A DNA stretch of 64,000 nt from Chloroflexota bacterium (GCA_022826725.1 JAJDUF010000016.1:620001-684000); one strand, 5' to 3'. Numbered from the stretch's first letter, positions 39,945 to 48,799 are shown. Notes: generated by a model from the letters alone, not told the origin. A program made the numbers and translations.

Positions 39945-41588
39945 ATGAATGGCTGGGAGACTCTGGCGGACATCTTGCGGCGGGAGGGAGTGGACTATCT
40001 GTTCTGCTTCCCCAGCAATCCCCTCATTGACGTAGCGGCGCGGGCGGGCATTCGTCCTATCCTCGCTCGTACCGAGCGGACCGTCGTCGGCATGGCCGAC
40101 GGGTATAGCCGCTACACCAACGGCGAGCGGATTGGCGTGTGCTGCGTCCAAGCCGGGCCGGGGACCGAGAATATGTACGCTGGCGTCGCTCAAGCCTACG
40201 GCGACTCAGTGCCCATCCTCGTGCTGCCCGGGCAGACGGGGCGCAACAGGCTGGCCATGCATCCCAACTTCGAGGCGCTGCCCAACTATGGCGGGGTCAC
40301 CAAATGGCTGGCGCAGATCAATCTGGTAGACCGTATTCCCGAGCTGACGCGCCGCGCGTTCATGCACCTCCGCTCCGGCCGGCCCAGCCCGGTGCTATTG
40401 GAGATGGCGCACGACGTGATGGATGAGGAGTTCGGTGGGCCGCCATCCGACTATCAGCCGGTACGGGGCGCCCGGTCGGCGGCCGATCCCGACGACGTGG
40501 CCGCCGCGGTCGAGGCACTGCTGGCCGCCGACAAGCCGGTGCTGCACGTCGGGCAGGGAGTGCATTGGGCGCAGGCTTGGGACGAGCTACGCGAGTTTGC
40601 CGAGCTGGTGCAGGTACCCGTCGTGACGACCCTGGCCGGCAAGAGCGCCTTCCCCGAAGACCACCCGCTCGCTGCCGGAACGCTGGCCAACACGAGCGCC
40701 GAGCCGGCCATCCAGCTGCTCGACGAGGCCGATCTCGTCTTCGGCATTGGCGCCAGCTTCTCGAAGATGCCGCTCTCCACGCCGATTCCGGGGGGCAAGG
40801 TGCTGGTGCAGCAGACGATAGACCCGGCCGACCTGAACAAGGAATACGCCGTGGACCATACGCTGCTCGGTGACGCACAGCTGGTGCTCCGCCAACTTAG
40901 CGCCGCGGTCAAGGAGCAGCTTGGCCCGGACGGTCGGGGGGCGCAGTCGGACGCCGCGGCGACCGTGGGACAGCTCAATGCGGACTGGCTCGCCAAGTGG
41001 CAGCCGCACCTCACCTCGGATGACGTGCCGATGAGCTCCTATCGCGTGATCTGGGACTTGATGCACTCCGTAGACCTCACCCAGACCATCGTCACCCACG
41101 ACTCGGGCAATCCACGCGACGCGATTGCTCCCTTCTGGCAGTCAGAGATCCCGCGCGGCTACCTGGGCTGGGGCAAATCCACGCAGCTTGGCTACGGCTT
41201 GCCATTGGTCCTGGGTGCGAAGCTGGCGGCGCCGGAGAAGCTGGCCATTCACTTCCTCGGCGACGGCGCGTTCGGCATGTGTGGGCTGGACTACGAGACC
41301 GCCGTGCGCGAGCGCATCCCCATCCTCGCCGTGCTCATCAATAACAGCGCGCTCGGTGGCTACGAGAAATCCATGCCCTACGCGACCGAGAAGTATCGGA
41401 CCAAGTACCTCTCCGGCGACTACGCGACGGTGGCCAAGGGCTTGGGCGCCTACTCCGAGCGGGTAGAGCAGCCGGCGGACATCAAGCCGGCCATCCAGCG
41501 CGCCCTCTCCGCCATCGCCGACGGCCAGCCGGCGCTCTTGGAGTGCATCACCCACGAGGAGTACAGCTTCTCCGGCCGTGGCGGCTGA
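39945..41588 (+). CDS. Thiamine pyrophosphate-dependent enzyme (acetolactate synthase-like family)
   Basis: This is a 547-residue three-domain TPP enzyme. The N-terminal domain carries the activating Glu in ILARTERTVVGMADGYSR and a VGCCVQAGPGTENM-like segment (here GVCCVQAGPGTENMYAG). The middle domain has KPVLHVGQGVHWAQAWDEL. The C-terminal TPP-binding motif is visible as HFLGDGAFGMCGLDYETAVR with IPILAVLINNSALGGYE (GDG…NN). It could be a 2-oxoacid decarboxylase, carboligase or oxidase; a bound FAD is not evident. The length and the lack of a neighbouring ilvN argue against a true acetolactate synthase in branched-chain biosynthesis. GGAAGGAGCAAGCGGAC precedes the ATG. Confidence 0.9.
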   Translation: MNGWETLADILRREGVDYLFCFPSNPLIDVAARAGIRPILARTERTVVGMADGYSRYTNGERIGVCCVQAGPGTENMYAGVAQAYGDSVPILVLPGQTGRNRLAMHPNFEALPNYGGVTKWLAQINLVDRIPELTRRAFMHLRSGRPSPVLLEMAHDVMDEEFGGPPSDYQPVRGARSAADPDDVAAAVEALLAADKPVLHVGQGVHWAQAWDELREFAELVQVPVVTTLAGKSAFPEDHPLAAGTLANTSAEPAIQLLDEADLVFGIGASFSKMPLSTPIPGGKVLVQQTIDPADLNKEYAVDHTLLGDAQLVLRQLSAAVKEQLGPDGRGAQSDAAATVGQLNADWLAKWQPHLTSDDVPMSSYRVIWDLMHSVDLTQTIVTHDSGNPRDAIAPFWQSEIPRGYLGWGKSTQLGYGLPLVLGAKLAAPEKLAIHFLGDGAFGMCGLDYETAVRERIPILAVLINNSALGGYEKSMPYATEKYRTKYLSGDYATVAKGLGAYSERVEQPADIKPAIQRALSAIADGQPALLECITHEEYSFSGRGG

Positions 41589-41613
41589 TTAGTGGCTAGT
41601 GGTGAGTGGACCG

Positions 41614-41668
41614 CGGCTTGCGCCGCAGTGATGAGGCGGGGGCAAGACCGTCATTGCGGCGCAAGCCG
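41614..41668. repeat. Inverted repeat upstream of the PLD-ATPase gene
   Basis: CGGCTTGCGCCGCA (41614-41627) and TGCGGCGCAAGCCG (41655-41668) are exact 14-bp inverted repeats around a 27-base spacer. The right arm ends 14 bases before the next start codon. It resembles a REP-like hairpin and might also act on translation of the gene. Confidence 0.7.
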
Positions 41669-41682
41669 AAGGGTGATGCACG

Positions 41683-43692
41683 ATGCCAACTGCACCCCAG
41701 CAGTACCGGCTTGATTTCGACGACGCCCATTCGACCGTTGATCGCGGCCTTCAGGTGGTGCGGGCCACGTTCCGGAGTGTCGAGCCATTCGATTGGAGCC
41801 TGTTCGATGGCTTCGATTCCCTGCGTGTCCTGACCTACTCGGCGAGTATCCGGGCAATCGTGCGGATGCTCGACCGGCACGACTTCCAGCATTTCGAGTG
41901 CGTCTTCGGCTATGAAGGCGGCCTGGGGCGTCTCGCCGACGTGATCGCCGTCCAGCAGCTCGTTATGGAGCAAGTGCGGGAGTGCGCCCTGGAGCTAAAG
42001 GACGAGCGCCAGCGGCTCATCCTCGAAAAGATTCACGCCGGCACCGCTCAACTCTACGTCGTGAAGGACCACGTCGCGCACGCCAAGCTGTATCTGCTGG
42101 AGGCCAAGGATCCGCAGCGCCGCCGGGCCATCGTCGGCTCGGCCAACCTATCCGAGCGCGCGTTCGGTGGCAAGCAGCCGGAAACGCTGGTGGTCTTCGA
42201 CGACGACGACCGCGCCTGGGAGCATTACTCGCGCGAGTACGAGGCCGTCAAGGAAACGGCAGCGGATCGGATTGCGCTGCCGACGGACTTGAAAACCGCA
42301 GCGATTGACTTTACGGATACGCCGGTACTCCAAGATACGGGTGTGACGGTGTTCCAGCCGCCGAACGCTGAAGAGCTTACGGTTCCGCAGGTCGTGCAGA
42401 AGGTGGAGGCACTGGTCCCGCCGGTGGAGCGTATTGTCGCGCCCCAAGTCACGCACAAGAACGGACGGTTCACTCTCACGCCAAAGGTGAAGGCGGAAAT
42501 CAAGAAGCTGCGCTGGCGCAAGGGTCAGGAAGAGGCGGAGGACACCAAACCCACCACCCTTACCATCCACCGGGAGTCGCGCCACGTCAGTGTCTCCGGT
42601 GAGCCTGTGTCGTTGGAGACCGACGCGGAGGGAGTGCGGCGCAGCGCAGCCGCGCTGGTGGATTACTTTAACAACTACGGGCGGGGCTTCGTCGGCGACG
42701 TGCCGCGCTTGCAGCGCGATTACTTTACGTTCATGTCCTGGCTCTACATCTCGCCGTTCATCTGCGATCTCCGCACCCGTGCCACCGTCGAGGGCGGGAG
42801 CATCTTCCGCTACCTGTCGTTCGCCATCATCTATGGCAAAGCGAACTGCGGGAAGACCAGTCTGGTGGATACGCTGATCGCCAGCATGTTCGGGCATCCG
42901 AGCACGGTGCAGAAAGACAGTTTCACGCGCCGCACGCTGCGAGGTCTCCAGCAGAACTACCGCCGCTTTCCGGTTGTCTTCGACGACATTACCCGCCGAC
43001 GCTTCACCGACCATGGCTTGGACGTCGTGAAGGACGAGAATCTGCCGCCGGTGAAAGAGTGGCCGTGCTTCATTCTTTCGATGAACGCCGAGCCGCAGTC
43101 GTTCCCGGACGAGGTGGTCAAGCGCTGTCTGATGATCTACGTCAACACCTCGCTGCCGATGCACCAACACGCTCTGGCCGACAAGCTGCACGCGAGCGTG
43201 GAGGACGTGCGGAGCCGTCTGACGACCGATTTCTACCGGCGATACTTGGCCGTCATCATGGACAAGCTCGACGCCGCACTCCGGCCGGACGACATTCTCC
43301 GGCTGTCGTCGGAGACGATCCGCGATCTCTTGTCCGAGTATGGCGAGGCACCGTTACCGGCGTGGTGTCAGCCGGTCTCCTGGGCCGATTACGCCGACCA
43401 GCGGTACGAGCGCCCGGCCAGGCGCCTTGCGTCCCTGCTGGCGCCGGAGAACTACCGCAAGACCGCGTCCGACGGCGACCAGGGGTGGACGTTGCAGGAC
43501 AAGACGATCATGGTGTGGGAGAAGGCCGACGCCTTCGGCCGCACGTCAATCAAGGGGGAGATACCGGACTTCCTCTACGACGACACCGAGAGCGTGGGTA
43601 ACACCTTCGTGCTCTACCGTCAGCAGACGGAGGACTTCCTCGGCCAGAAGATCAGAGCACCGGGTCGCCGCTGGCTCCCTTGGCGTAGCTGA
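41683..43692 (+). CDS. PLD-type nuclease fused to SF3-helicase-like P-loop ATPase
   Basis: This 669-residue protein joins two enzyme modules. In the N-terminal 180 residues, VLTYSASIRAIVRML, then DHVAHAKLYLLEAKD (H.K near 133) and IVGSANLSERAFGG (about 151) match one phospholipase D-like HKD active site. One motif implies dimerisation. A linker of about 150 residues precedes the ATPase. There the Walker A is YGKANCGKTSLV (about 385-394), Walker B FPVVFDDITRRR (about 431), sensor-1 FILSMNAEPQS (about 463), and a basic residue sits in VKRCLMIYV (about 479). The order and the sensor Asn resemble SF3 helicases and P4-type primases. ATP-dependent DNA or RNA cleavage in defence is a reasonable guess. 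The gene directly precedes a PD-(D/E)XK-like nuclease gene. I know no named system with this fusion. Confidence 0.72.
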   Translation: MPTAPQQYRLDFDDAHSTVDRGLQVVRATFRSVEPFDWSLFDGFDSLRVLTYSASIRAIVRMLDRHDFQHFECVFGYEGGLGRLADVIAVQQLVMEQVRECALELKDERQRLILEKIHAGTAQLYVVKDHVAHAKLYLLEAKDPQRRRAIVGSANLSERAFGGKQPETLVVFDDDDRAWEHYSREYEAVKETAADRIALPTDLKTAAIDFTDTPVLQDTGVTVFQPPNAEELTVPQVVQKVEALVPPVERIVAPQVTHKNGRFTLTPKVKAEIKKLRWRKGQEEAEDTKPTTLTIHRESRHVSVSGEPVSLETDAEGVRRSAAALVDYFNNYGRGFVGDVPRLQRDYFTFMSWLYISPFICDLRTRATVEGGSIFRYLSFAIIYGKANCGKTSLVDTLIASMFGHPSTVQKDSFTRRTLRGLQQNYRRFPVVFDDITRRRFTDHGLDVVKDENLPPVKEWPCFILSMNAEPQSFPDEVVKRCLMIYVNTSLPMHQHALADKLHASVEDVRSRLTTDFYRRYLAVIMDKLDAALRPDDILRLSSETIRDLLSEYGEAPLPAWCQPVSWADYADQRYERPARRLASLLAPENYRKTASDGDQGWTLQDKTIMVWEKADAFGRTSIKGEIPDFLYDDTESVGNTFVLYRQQTEDFLGQKIRAPGRRWLPWRS

Positions 43693-43791
43693 GGCGCCTA
43701 GCCACCCCGGCCCGCTCTCGGAAGGCTTTTTCAGCCACAGAGCGCACAGAGTCAGGTGCCAAGGGAGTCGGGCTGGGAACGGAGGCGGGCG

Positions 43792-44772
43792 ATGGCCGGC
43801 GAAATGCAGGCCGGAATGTGTGGAATCGGGCCGCAATCGAGGAGCGATAACGATTTCGCACGGCGGATGCGGCGGCATCAGAGCTGGTACCGGGCATGTG
43901 TGCTCAAGGTTCCGTATGGAACGGGGCCGGGGCCGCGGTCACGCACTCCGTATGGGAACATGCTGACCGAGCAGTCGGCGGTGGCCGGTCTCAACTTCCT
44001 GACGCCCGGCATTTTCGGCCTGGCGAAGCGACGGATCACCGAGGGGACGGGAACGGTGGACCCATTTCGGCTCATGCGAAATATGCTGTCGAGTCAGCCG
44101 ATGTGCTTCAACCTGTTCGGTGAGCTGGCCCTCGATCATGAGCTTGCCACCGGGCTAGTGCGCGTCCTGTGGGGGGAGCACATCGCGCGCGTAACCGGCG
44201 TACACATCGAGTGGGCGCCGGAGCCGGCCGCCGAGTACTTGGACGACCGCACGGCATTCGATGCCTTTATCGAGTACGAAACGCGGGATGGGCGAGCCGG
44301 GTTCGTCGGGATCGAGACCAAGCTGAGCGATCCGTTCTCCGTTCGCCGCTATGACAAGCCGGCATATAGGCGTTGGATGACGCCGGATAGCCCTTGGCGA
44401 GCCGCTGCCGGCGGCGAGGTCGTCAAGCAGGAGCACAACCAACTCTGGCGTGACCATCTGCTCTCATGGTCGCTACTGCGGCATCCCGAATCGAAGTACG
44501 CAGAGGGCAGCCTGTCGGTGGTGTATCACCCGGAGGATCGTCGCTGCCGGGAGGTGATCGCGGGGTATCGCGCGCTCTTGCACGACGAGACGACGTTCTC
44601 GTCGTTCGATTTGGCCCAAGTGGTATCGGCCTGGAAGCCGCTGGCCGGGCAGTGGCTCGCGGAGTTCGAGCAGCGGTACTTAGCGTTGGAGCGGAGCGCA
44701 GGAGACGAACCGCGCAGTTCCCGCCAGAGCGTTTCTGCGAACAGACGCCACCGTGCCAACTCTAGCCGATAG
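43792..44772 (+). CDS. PGN_0703-like PD-(D/E)XK nuclease
   Basis: This 326-residue soluble protein has the nuclease core pattern DAFIEYETRDGRAGFVGIET followed by KLSDPFS. The E.K step (IETKLSD, about residues 175-181) after an acidic strand is the mark of PD-(D/E)XK enzymes. Other parts (FNLFGELALDHELATGLVRV and EHNQLWRDHLLSWSLLRHPE, with YAEGSLSVVYHP) resemble the group often annotated PGN_0703-like restriction endonuclease. It follows the PLD-ATPase gene by about 100 bases and faces the PIN TA pair, with which its 3' end overlaps by a few bases. ATG 43792 has GGAGG six bases upstream and is preferred to GTG 43756. Target specificity is unknown. Confidence 0.7.
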   Translation: MAGEMQAGMCGIGPQSRSDNDFARRMRRHQSWYRACVLKVPYGTGPGPRSRTPYGNMLTEQSAVAGLNFLTPGIFGLAKRRITEGTGTVDPFRLMRNMLSSQPMCFNLFGELALDHELATGLVRVLWGEHIARVTGVHIEWAPEPAAEYLDDRTAFDAFIEYETRDGRAGFVGIETKLSDPFSVRRYDKPAYRRWMTPDSPWRAAAGGEVVKQEHNQLWRDHLLSWSLLRHPESKYAEGSLSVVYHPEDRRCREVIAGYRALLHDETTFSSFDLAQVVSAWKPLAGQWLAEFEQRYLALERSAGDEPRSSRQSVSANRRHRANSSR

Positions 44773-45220
44773 GCTCGACGGGGAGGACGGTAATCAACTC
44801 TGCATAGCGGGTGAAGTCACCAGTATTGTATGTCCACAGCCGGCGGATACCATGGGCCAGCATCGTCGCCACAATGTTGGCATCGTGTACCTGTTTCCCA
44901 CCCACAGCAAACTGTTCCACCAAGGACAACAACTGATCGGTCACCTGCGGGCCATCTTCGGCGAGGCGAAAGCGCTCCAGAAAGTCGCGGGCCTCGGCTG
45001 TAACGGTGACCGCCGGCAGGGGCGGCGTGAAGGTCTGGGGTCGGGTGAGCGTGGCCAGGTATTCACGTACCACTTGGCGGCTTATCCACAGATCACTCCC
45101 CGCCTGCGCCAGTTGCTGCAGGGCAGCGCGTGCCACGGTATGAAGCGGTGCCTCGGCGATACTGGCATAGACGAGCACATTGGTGTCGAGAAACACCGAC
45201 TCATCGCCCATCGTCGCCAT
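44762..45220 (-). CDS. PIN-domain toxin (VapC family)
   Basis: This 152-residue PIN protein is a ribonuclease that would cleave tRNA or rRNA. The acidic residues occur in order: VFLDTNVLVYASIAEAPLHT (first Asp), RQVVREYLATL (Glu), GKQVHDANIVATMLAHGI (Asp) and LWTYNTGDFTRYAELITVLP (final Asp). All four metal ligands appear present. It overlaps the end of the antitoxin gene by 20 bases. ATG 45220 has GAGGA five bases upstream within the antitoxin coding region, so this start is preferred to 45211. Its 3' end overlaps the convergent nuclease gene by about ten bases, which suggests tight packing of the region. Confidence 0.88.
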   Translation of the reverse strand: MATMGDESVFLDTNVLVYASIAEAPLHTVARAALQQLAQAGSDLWISRQVVREYLATLTRPQTFTPPLPAVTVTAEARDFLERFRLAEDGPQVTDQLLSLVEQFAVGGKQVHDANIVATMLAHGIRRLWTYNTGDFTRYAELITVLPVEPIG

Positions 45221-45428
45221 ACAGGTCCTCGCGCCGGAGCGAGAGCTGCGCCGGCCATGTGCCGACGCGGATCACTGGCATATCCAGCGATTCTGGCTCG
45301 ACCTTGGCCTCGGGCTGCTCGTCAATCACGAGCACAACGCGATGCTCCCCGGGACGGATGTCCGGGGGGAGTCGGACGGTCAGCGTGCCGTCGCCGGCGA
45401 CCGTAGCCCGTGTGGTAATCGTCTTCAT
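45201..45428 (-). CDS. Antitoxin of the PIN-domain TA pair
   Basis: This 75-residue partner precedes vapC. The N-terminal half, MKTITTRATVAGDGTLTVRL and PPDIRPGEHRVVLVIDEQP, is a beta-rich sequence of the kind found in small antitoxins. The C-terminal half (ESLDMPVIRVGTWPAQLSLR and REDLYGDDGR) is acidic and probably wraps the toxin. It would repress the operon together with VapC. The start ATG 45428 has GGGAG about 11 bases upstream; the open frame beyond it to 45548 has no support. tRNA-Leu lies on the other strand upstream. Confidence 0.72.
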   Translation of the reverse strand: MKTITTRATVAGDGTLTVRLPPDIRPGEHRVVLVIDEQPEAKVEPESLDMPVIRVGTWPAQLSLRREDLYGDDGR

Positions 45429-45562
45429 GCGCGTAGTATCTCCCGGTCTCTCACTAAAGCTTGTCGCCGCAGCGCGTTGTTGGCCGTCAGCGACTTGGTA
45501 CCGGCCGGAGTAGGTTGCGCTACCCGTAGTGTACACAACGCGACGCACAGGTCGCGGCTGGC

Positions 45563-45592
45563 TTGACGTGGTGGGAGTGCCAGCCCTATACT
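45563..45592 (+). promoter_or_regulatory. Promoter of tRNA-Leu
   Basis: TTGACG (45563-45568) and TATACT (45587-45592) are near-consensus sigma-70 boxes spaced by 18 bases. Transcription would begin around 45599, 26 bases before the mature tRNA. Confidence 0.75.
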
Positions 45593-45624
45593 CGGAGAGT
45601 CAGGACTTGCTCCTGGCGGCGCCG

Positions 45625-45712
45625 GCCGAAGTGGCGGAATTGGAAGACGCGCTACGTTCAGGGCGTAGTGAGGTACCCCCTCGTGTGGGTTCGAGTCCCA
45701 CCTTCGGCACCA
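45625..45712 (+). tRNA. tRNA-Leu (anticodon CAG), CCA encoded
   Basis: Acceptor arms GCCGAAG/CTTCGGC pair, with discriminator A and an encoded CCA. The anticodon stem CTACG/CGTAG surrounds TTCAGGG, so the anticodon is CAG after U33. The long variable arm (TGAGG…CCCTCG) is the type expected for leucine. The T arm is GTGGG-TTCGAGT-CCCAC. A strong promoter lies upstream. Confidence 0.95.
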
Positions 45713-45713
45713 C

Positions 45714-45776
45714 TAGCCCCCCTATGGTCCCCTCGCAGCGGGGGGACGAGGGCAACCACAAGGGTTGCCCCTACAG
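45714..45776. repeat. GC-rich palindromic repeat R2
   Basis: GCCCCCCTATGGTCCCCTCG and CAGCGGGGGGACGAGG are related to copies at 49971, 52924 and 56784. CAACCACAAGGGTTGCCCCTAC follows and forms its own small hairpin. It fills the space after tRNA-Leu. Confidence 0.65.
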
Positions 45777-45807
45777 CGGCCATCGCCTACGTTCGCCGCC
45801 CCCGGTG

Positions 45808-46599
45808 TCAGCCGGCGCGTTGGCCCCAGAGTATGATGTCCTGGCGCGTGAGGCGGATGTCGTCGCCGTCGCGCACGGGGGCTAGACCGGTTTGGTCGTC
45901 GTCGAGCGAGGCCCGGAGTAGGCGGCGGATTTCGGCCTCATCCTCCGGCGAGGTGTTGGCCGTAGAGGCCCAGGAACTCGCCGTCATCTGACGGGTGAAA
46001 TGTCGGACGGCGCGCACCGGGCAGCCCACGTCCGCCATCAGCGCCCGCAAGCGCGACTCGCTGAACGCCTCGACATGGGAGGGATTACGTAGCCGCTCCA
46101 GATGGTTGAACCGCGCCGCTTGATCCGGGTCCTCGGGTAGGCAGAACTCGCCGATCACCAACCGTCCGCCGGGCCGGAGGACGCGGGCCATCTCGGCCAG
46201 GCCGGGTACGGCATCCGTGAAGTGATGGACGCTGAAGCGGCAGGCCACGACCGCGAAGGAGGCGTCCCGAAACGGGAGCCGCGTGGTGTCGGCGCTGGCA
46301 AGCTGCACGCGGCGCTCCGGCGCGTGGGCCGCGCTCGCCCGGCGGCGCTCGGCGGCGCGCTGCAGCATCGCCATGGTGAGGTCCACGCCGACGACGCGCC
46401 CCTGTTGGCCGACGCCCGGCGCCAGCTCAAAGGCCACCGCCCCGGTGCCCGTGGCCACGTCGAGCGCGACCATCTCGGGGGCCAGCGCCGCAAACTCGAC
46501 CATCGCCGCCAGGGTCTCATCTCCGGCACCCTGGTAGGTGGCTGCACGCGCGGTAAAGTGCTGCTGGACATCTTGAGAGGACGGCCTTGGTTCGCTCAT
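45808..46599 (-). CDS. SAM-dependent class I methyltransferase
   Basis: This is a 263-residue UbiE/COQ5-like methyltransferase. Motif I is MVALDVATGTGAVAFELAPG, motif II VGVDLTMAMLQRA, and the acidic/aromatic segment FAVVACRFSVHHFTD with LAEMARVLRPGGRLVIGEFC is typical of the group acting on small molecules. No specific substrate can be read. It overlaps by four bases (ATGA) with the stop of the ThuA gene upstream, so the two are translationally coupled. The end, DIILWGQRAG, comes just before R2 and is not affected by it. Confidence 0.88.
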   Translation of the reverse strand: MSEPRPSSQDVQQHFTARAATYQGAGDETLAAMVEFAALAPEMVALDVATGTGAVAFELAPGVGQQGRVVGVDLTMAMLQRAAERRRASAAHAPERRVQLASADTTRLPFRDASFAVVACRFSVHHFTDAVPGLAEMARVLRPGGRLVIGEFCLPEDPDQAARFNHLERLRNPSHVEAFSESRLRALMADVGCPVRAVRHFTRQMTASSWASTANTSPEDEAEIRRLLRASLDDDQTGLAPVRDGDDIRLTRQDIILWGQRAG

Positions 46600-47261
46600 G
46601 CCGCCACTACGTCTTCGCGGCGGGCGGCCCAGGCGATGCCGCGGGAGAGCAGACGCTGGACCATTTCGTGCTCGAACACGGCGCCGACGTGGCCGAGGCA
46701 GGTGACGAAGAGCCGGCCGGCGCCGATGTCCTTAACATATGAGGACGGCTCGGCGAGGTTCTCGGCCTCGTGGTGTCCGGTCATCACGACGTGGAGGGAG
46801 GAGCGGTCGGGATACTCGTTGACGTAGCACTCGTCCTCCAGGTCGAAATCGCTAATGCCCTGCGTGATGAAGTGGTCGGGGTCGGCCACGCGGCTCGACA
46901 TGGGGCTGAAGGGTGGATGGCCGATAAACCGCCCACCGACGAGTTCGTGGTACTCCGGCCGACCGTTGACGTTGATCGTCGCGCTGTGGATGCCGACCAG
47001 CGCGCCGCCGCCATGCACCCAGTCGCTCAGGCCGTCCATCTGGGCATCGGTCATTTCACCTGGACTGCCGAAGACGAGTAGGCACGGTGCTTGGACGAGC
47101 CGGTCCGCGGTGAGCGCGTCGTGATCTTGGGTGATGGTCAGGTCGAGCCAGTCCAGCGACCAGAGGAAGCGGACGAGTGCCGCGCGGGCATCGAGGTCCT
47201 GGGTATGCACCGCTGCGATGAGCAATGTCGCCCGCAGCTTGCCGTTGGAGTCGGTCGTCAT
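46596..47261 (-). CDS. ThuA-like domain protein (trehalose utilisation family)
   Basis: This 221-residue class I glutamine amidotransferase-like fold is of the ThuA group. Key parts are QAPCLLVFGSPGEMTDAQMD, the glycine-rich GLSDWVHGGGALVGIHSATI (where GIHSA marks the family), FSPMSSRVADPDHFITQGIS and a LHVVMTGHHEAE segment. ThuA is implicated in sugar metabolism, but no enzymatic step is proven for most members. I chose ATG 47261 (MTTDSNG) with AAGG upstream; the longer frame to 47483 is poorly supported. It overlaps the methyltransferase start. A hairpin lies just upstream at 47286-47312. Confidence 0.85.
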   Translation of the reverse strand: MTTDSNGKLRATLLIAAVHTQDLDARAALVRFLWSLDWLDLTITQDHDALTADRLVQAPCLLVFGSPGEMTDAQMDGLSDWVHGGGALVGIHSATINVNGRPEYHELVGGRFIGHPPFSPMSSRVADPDHFITQGISDFDLEDECYVNEYPDRSSLHVVMTGHHEAENLAEPSSYVKDIGAGRLFVTCLGHVGAVFEHEMVQRLLSRGIAWAARREDVVAA

Positions 47262-47285
47262 GTTGCCTTCTGCCTCCCTCACGCC

Positions 47286-47312
47286 GTAGCCCGGCGGCAG
47301 CCGCCAGGCTAC
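47286..47312. repeat. GTAGCC/GGCTAC hairpin in intergenic region
   Basis: GTAGCC-C-GGCGG-CAG-CCGCC-A-GGCTAC forms an eleven-pair stem with one mismatch and a three-base loop. It resembles the 1636-1662 hairpin in size, though not in sequence. It lies in the 250-base gap between divergent genes, which otherwise shows no gene. Confidence 0.5.
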
Positions 47313-47509
47313 GCGGTGCTGCTGTGGTCTGCGAGCCGACTGTACCATGCTCAACCGCGCCGTGACGGGAGGTGCCGACGGCCGTTTGGAACGGCTGGCC
47401 GCGACGGTGTACACTCCGGGCGGCGGGTTGCGGCGCCTCGCACACCGAATGACGGTATTCGACGGCTCTGCCGCCTCTGGCACCGGGTGCGCGTGGGAAG
47501 GAGCGGCTC

Positions 47510-48724
47510 ATGCAGGTGGACTGTGATCTATTCATGGAGCAGGGGTTTCTGATCCTCCGCGATTTCATCCCGCGGGACAAGCTCGACGCCATCCGCGCGA
47601 GTGCCGAGATTATGCTGGAACGCCAGAAGGAAATCTGGAGACGCGAGCGGAAGCCCGGCGATCCGCCCGGCGGTGAGTGGGAGACGGCGCGGCAGCCGCG
47701 CGTGATGATGGAGTTGCCGGGGATCATTGATGAGCAAACCGCCAACGTCGTCGAGGACTTCTGGATTGCCGACGCGACCTTAGAAGTCGTCGGCCAACTG
47801 ATTCCTGGCGAGCCGATGATTCATAGCATGATGATGATGTGCAGTCCGCCGGTGGAAGATCATCCGGGCGGCACGGGCTGGCACCGGGACTTCAGCGCCC
47901 TTAGAACGGCGCCGCTGGCGGCGCTGCAAGCGGACCTGATCGAGAACGGGCCGCGGTATACGCAGTGGAACGTCCCGCTCTACGACGACAACGTCCTGTG
48001 GATCGTGCCTGGCAGTCATCGGCGTCTGAATACGCCGGAGGAAGACGCGGCGCTGCGCCGCAGCACCAAGGAGCCGGTGCCCGGCGGCATAGCGGTCGAG
48101 CTACGGGCCGGGGACGCTGCCGTGTACTCGCACTACCTGCTGCACTGGGGCAGTAACTACACGACCAAGCTACGCCGCACGCTCCACGGCGGGCACGTCA
48201 CGCTGGCGGAATTCGAAGATTTGTCGTTTGCGGAGGGGCTATCGCGGCGCGGCCGGGCGACCTTCGAGCGCTGGTCAGGGCAGGGCAAGGCGCTGCAAGA
48301 GGCGACCGAGGCGGCGCTGCGGGCAGTTATTGCTGGGGATGCTGCCGCCTACCATGCCGGGCTGGAGACGCTGGAGCCGGGCATCGGGGAGCAGGGGAAG
48401 ACGCTGTTCACCATCTTCCTCTGCAAGGCCGCCCGGCAGATCAAGATATTGCAAGACCCGACGTTCGAGGCCCACGACCTGGCTCGCTCATTCGCGGGGG
48501 GATCCCATCCCTTGACCTTGAACTGGGGGCCGGGGTTCTCGAAGCGGTTCACGACGGAGGAAGGGGAGACGCTGTGGCGCCGGTTTGCGGTGCTGGACGC
48601 GCAGCTCCAAGCGGACGAGGACCAGGATGACCCCGGATTCAAGCGAGAACACACACCCTACTTGGTCAACACCCTGCCCGAGAGCGTGAACACCGAGGCG
48701 TTCATCGCCAGCTGGCGCAGTTGA
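47510..48724 (+). CDS. Phytanoyl-CoA dioxygenase family protein (PhyH), long form
   Basis: This 404-residue Fe(II)/2-oxoglutarate oxygenase has the metal motif GGTGWHRDFSALRTAP (HxD) and a distal His in VYSHYLLHWGSNYTTKLRRT, with a following Arg for 2-oxoglutarate. NVLWIVPGSHRRLNTPEE is the conserved PGSH segment. It is longer than usual by a helical C-terminal part of 120 residues (ATEAALRAVIAGDAAAYHAG) which may hold substrate or dimerise. The start ATG 47510 has GGAAGGAGCGGCTC upstream. It precedes the LLM flavin oxidoreductase by 75 bases in the same direction and could work on the same organic substrate; that is inference. Confidence 0.9.
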   Translation: MQVDCDLFMEQGFLILRDFIPRDKLDAIRASAEIMLERQKEIWRRERKPGDPPGGEWETARQPRVMMELPGIIDEQTANVVEDFWIADATLEVVGQLIPGEPMIHSMMMMCSPPVEDHPGGTGWHRDFSALRTAPLAALQADLIENGPRYTQWNVPLYDDNVLWIVPGSHRRLNTPEEDAALRRSTKEPVPGGIAVELRAGDAAVYSHYLLHWGSNYTTKLRRTLHGGHVTLAEFEDLSFAEGLSRRGRATFERWSGQGKALQEATEAALRAVIAGDAAAYHAGLETLEPGIGEQGKTLFTIFLCKAARQIKILQDPTFEAHDLARSFAGGSHPLTLNWGPGFSKRFTTEEGETLWRRFAVLDAQLQADEDQDDPGFKREHTPYLVNTLPESVNTEAFIASWRS

Positions 48725-48799
48725 CCGCGCTTCCGTCCGCCTCCTTGCGTCGAGCGCAGCACGGGGTAGCCGGGAGAGACTCAGAAGGGAGAGCATGTT

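Noticed and set aside
45529..45991. Open frames across tRNA-Leu
   Set aside because: They read through a clear tRNA gene with its promoter and through repeat R2, so they are not coding.
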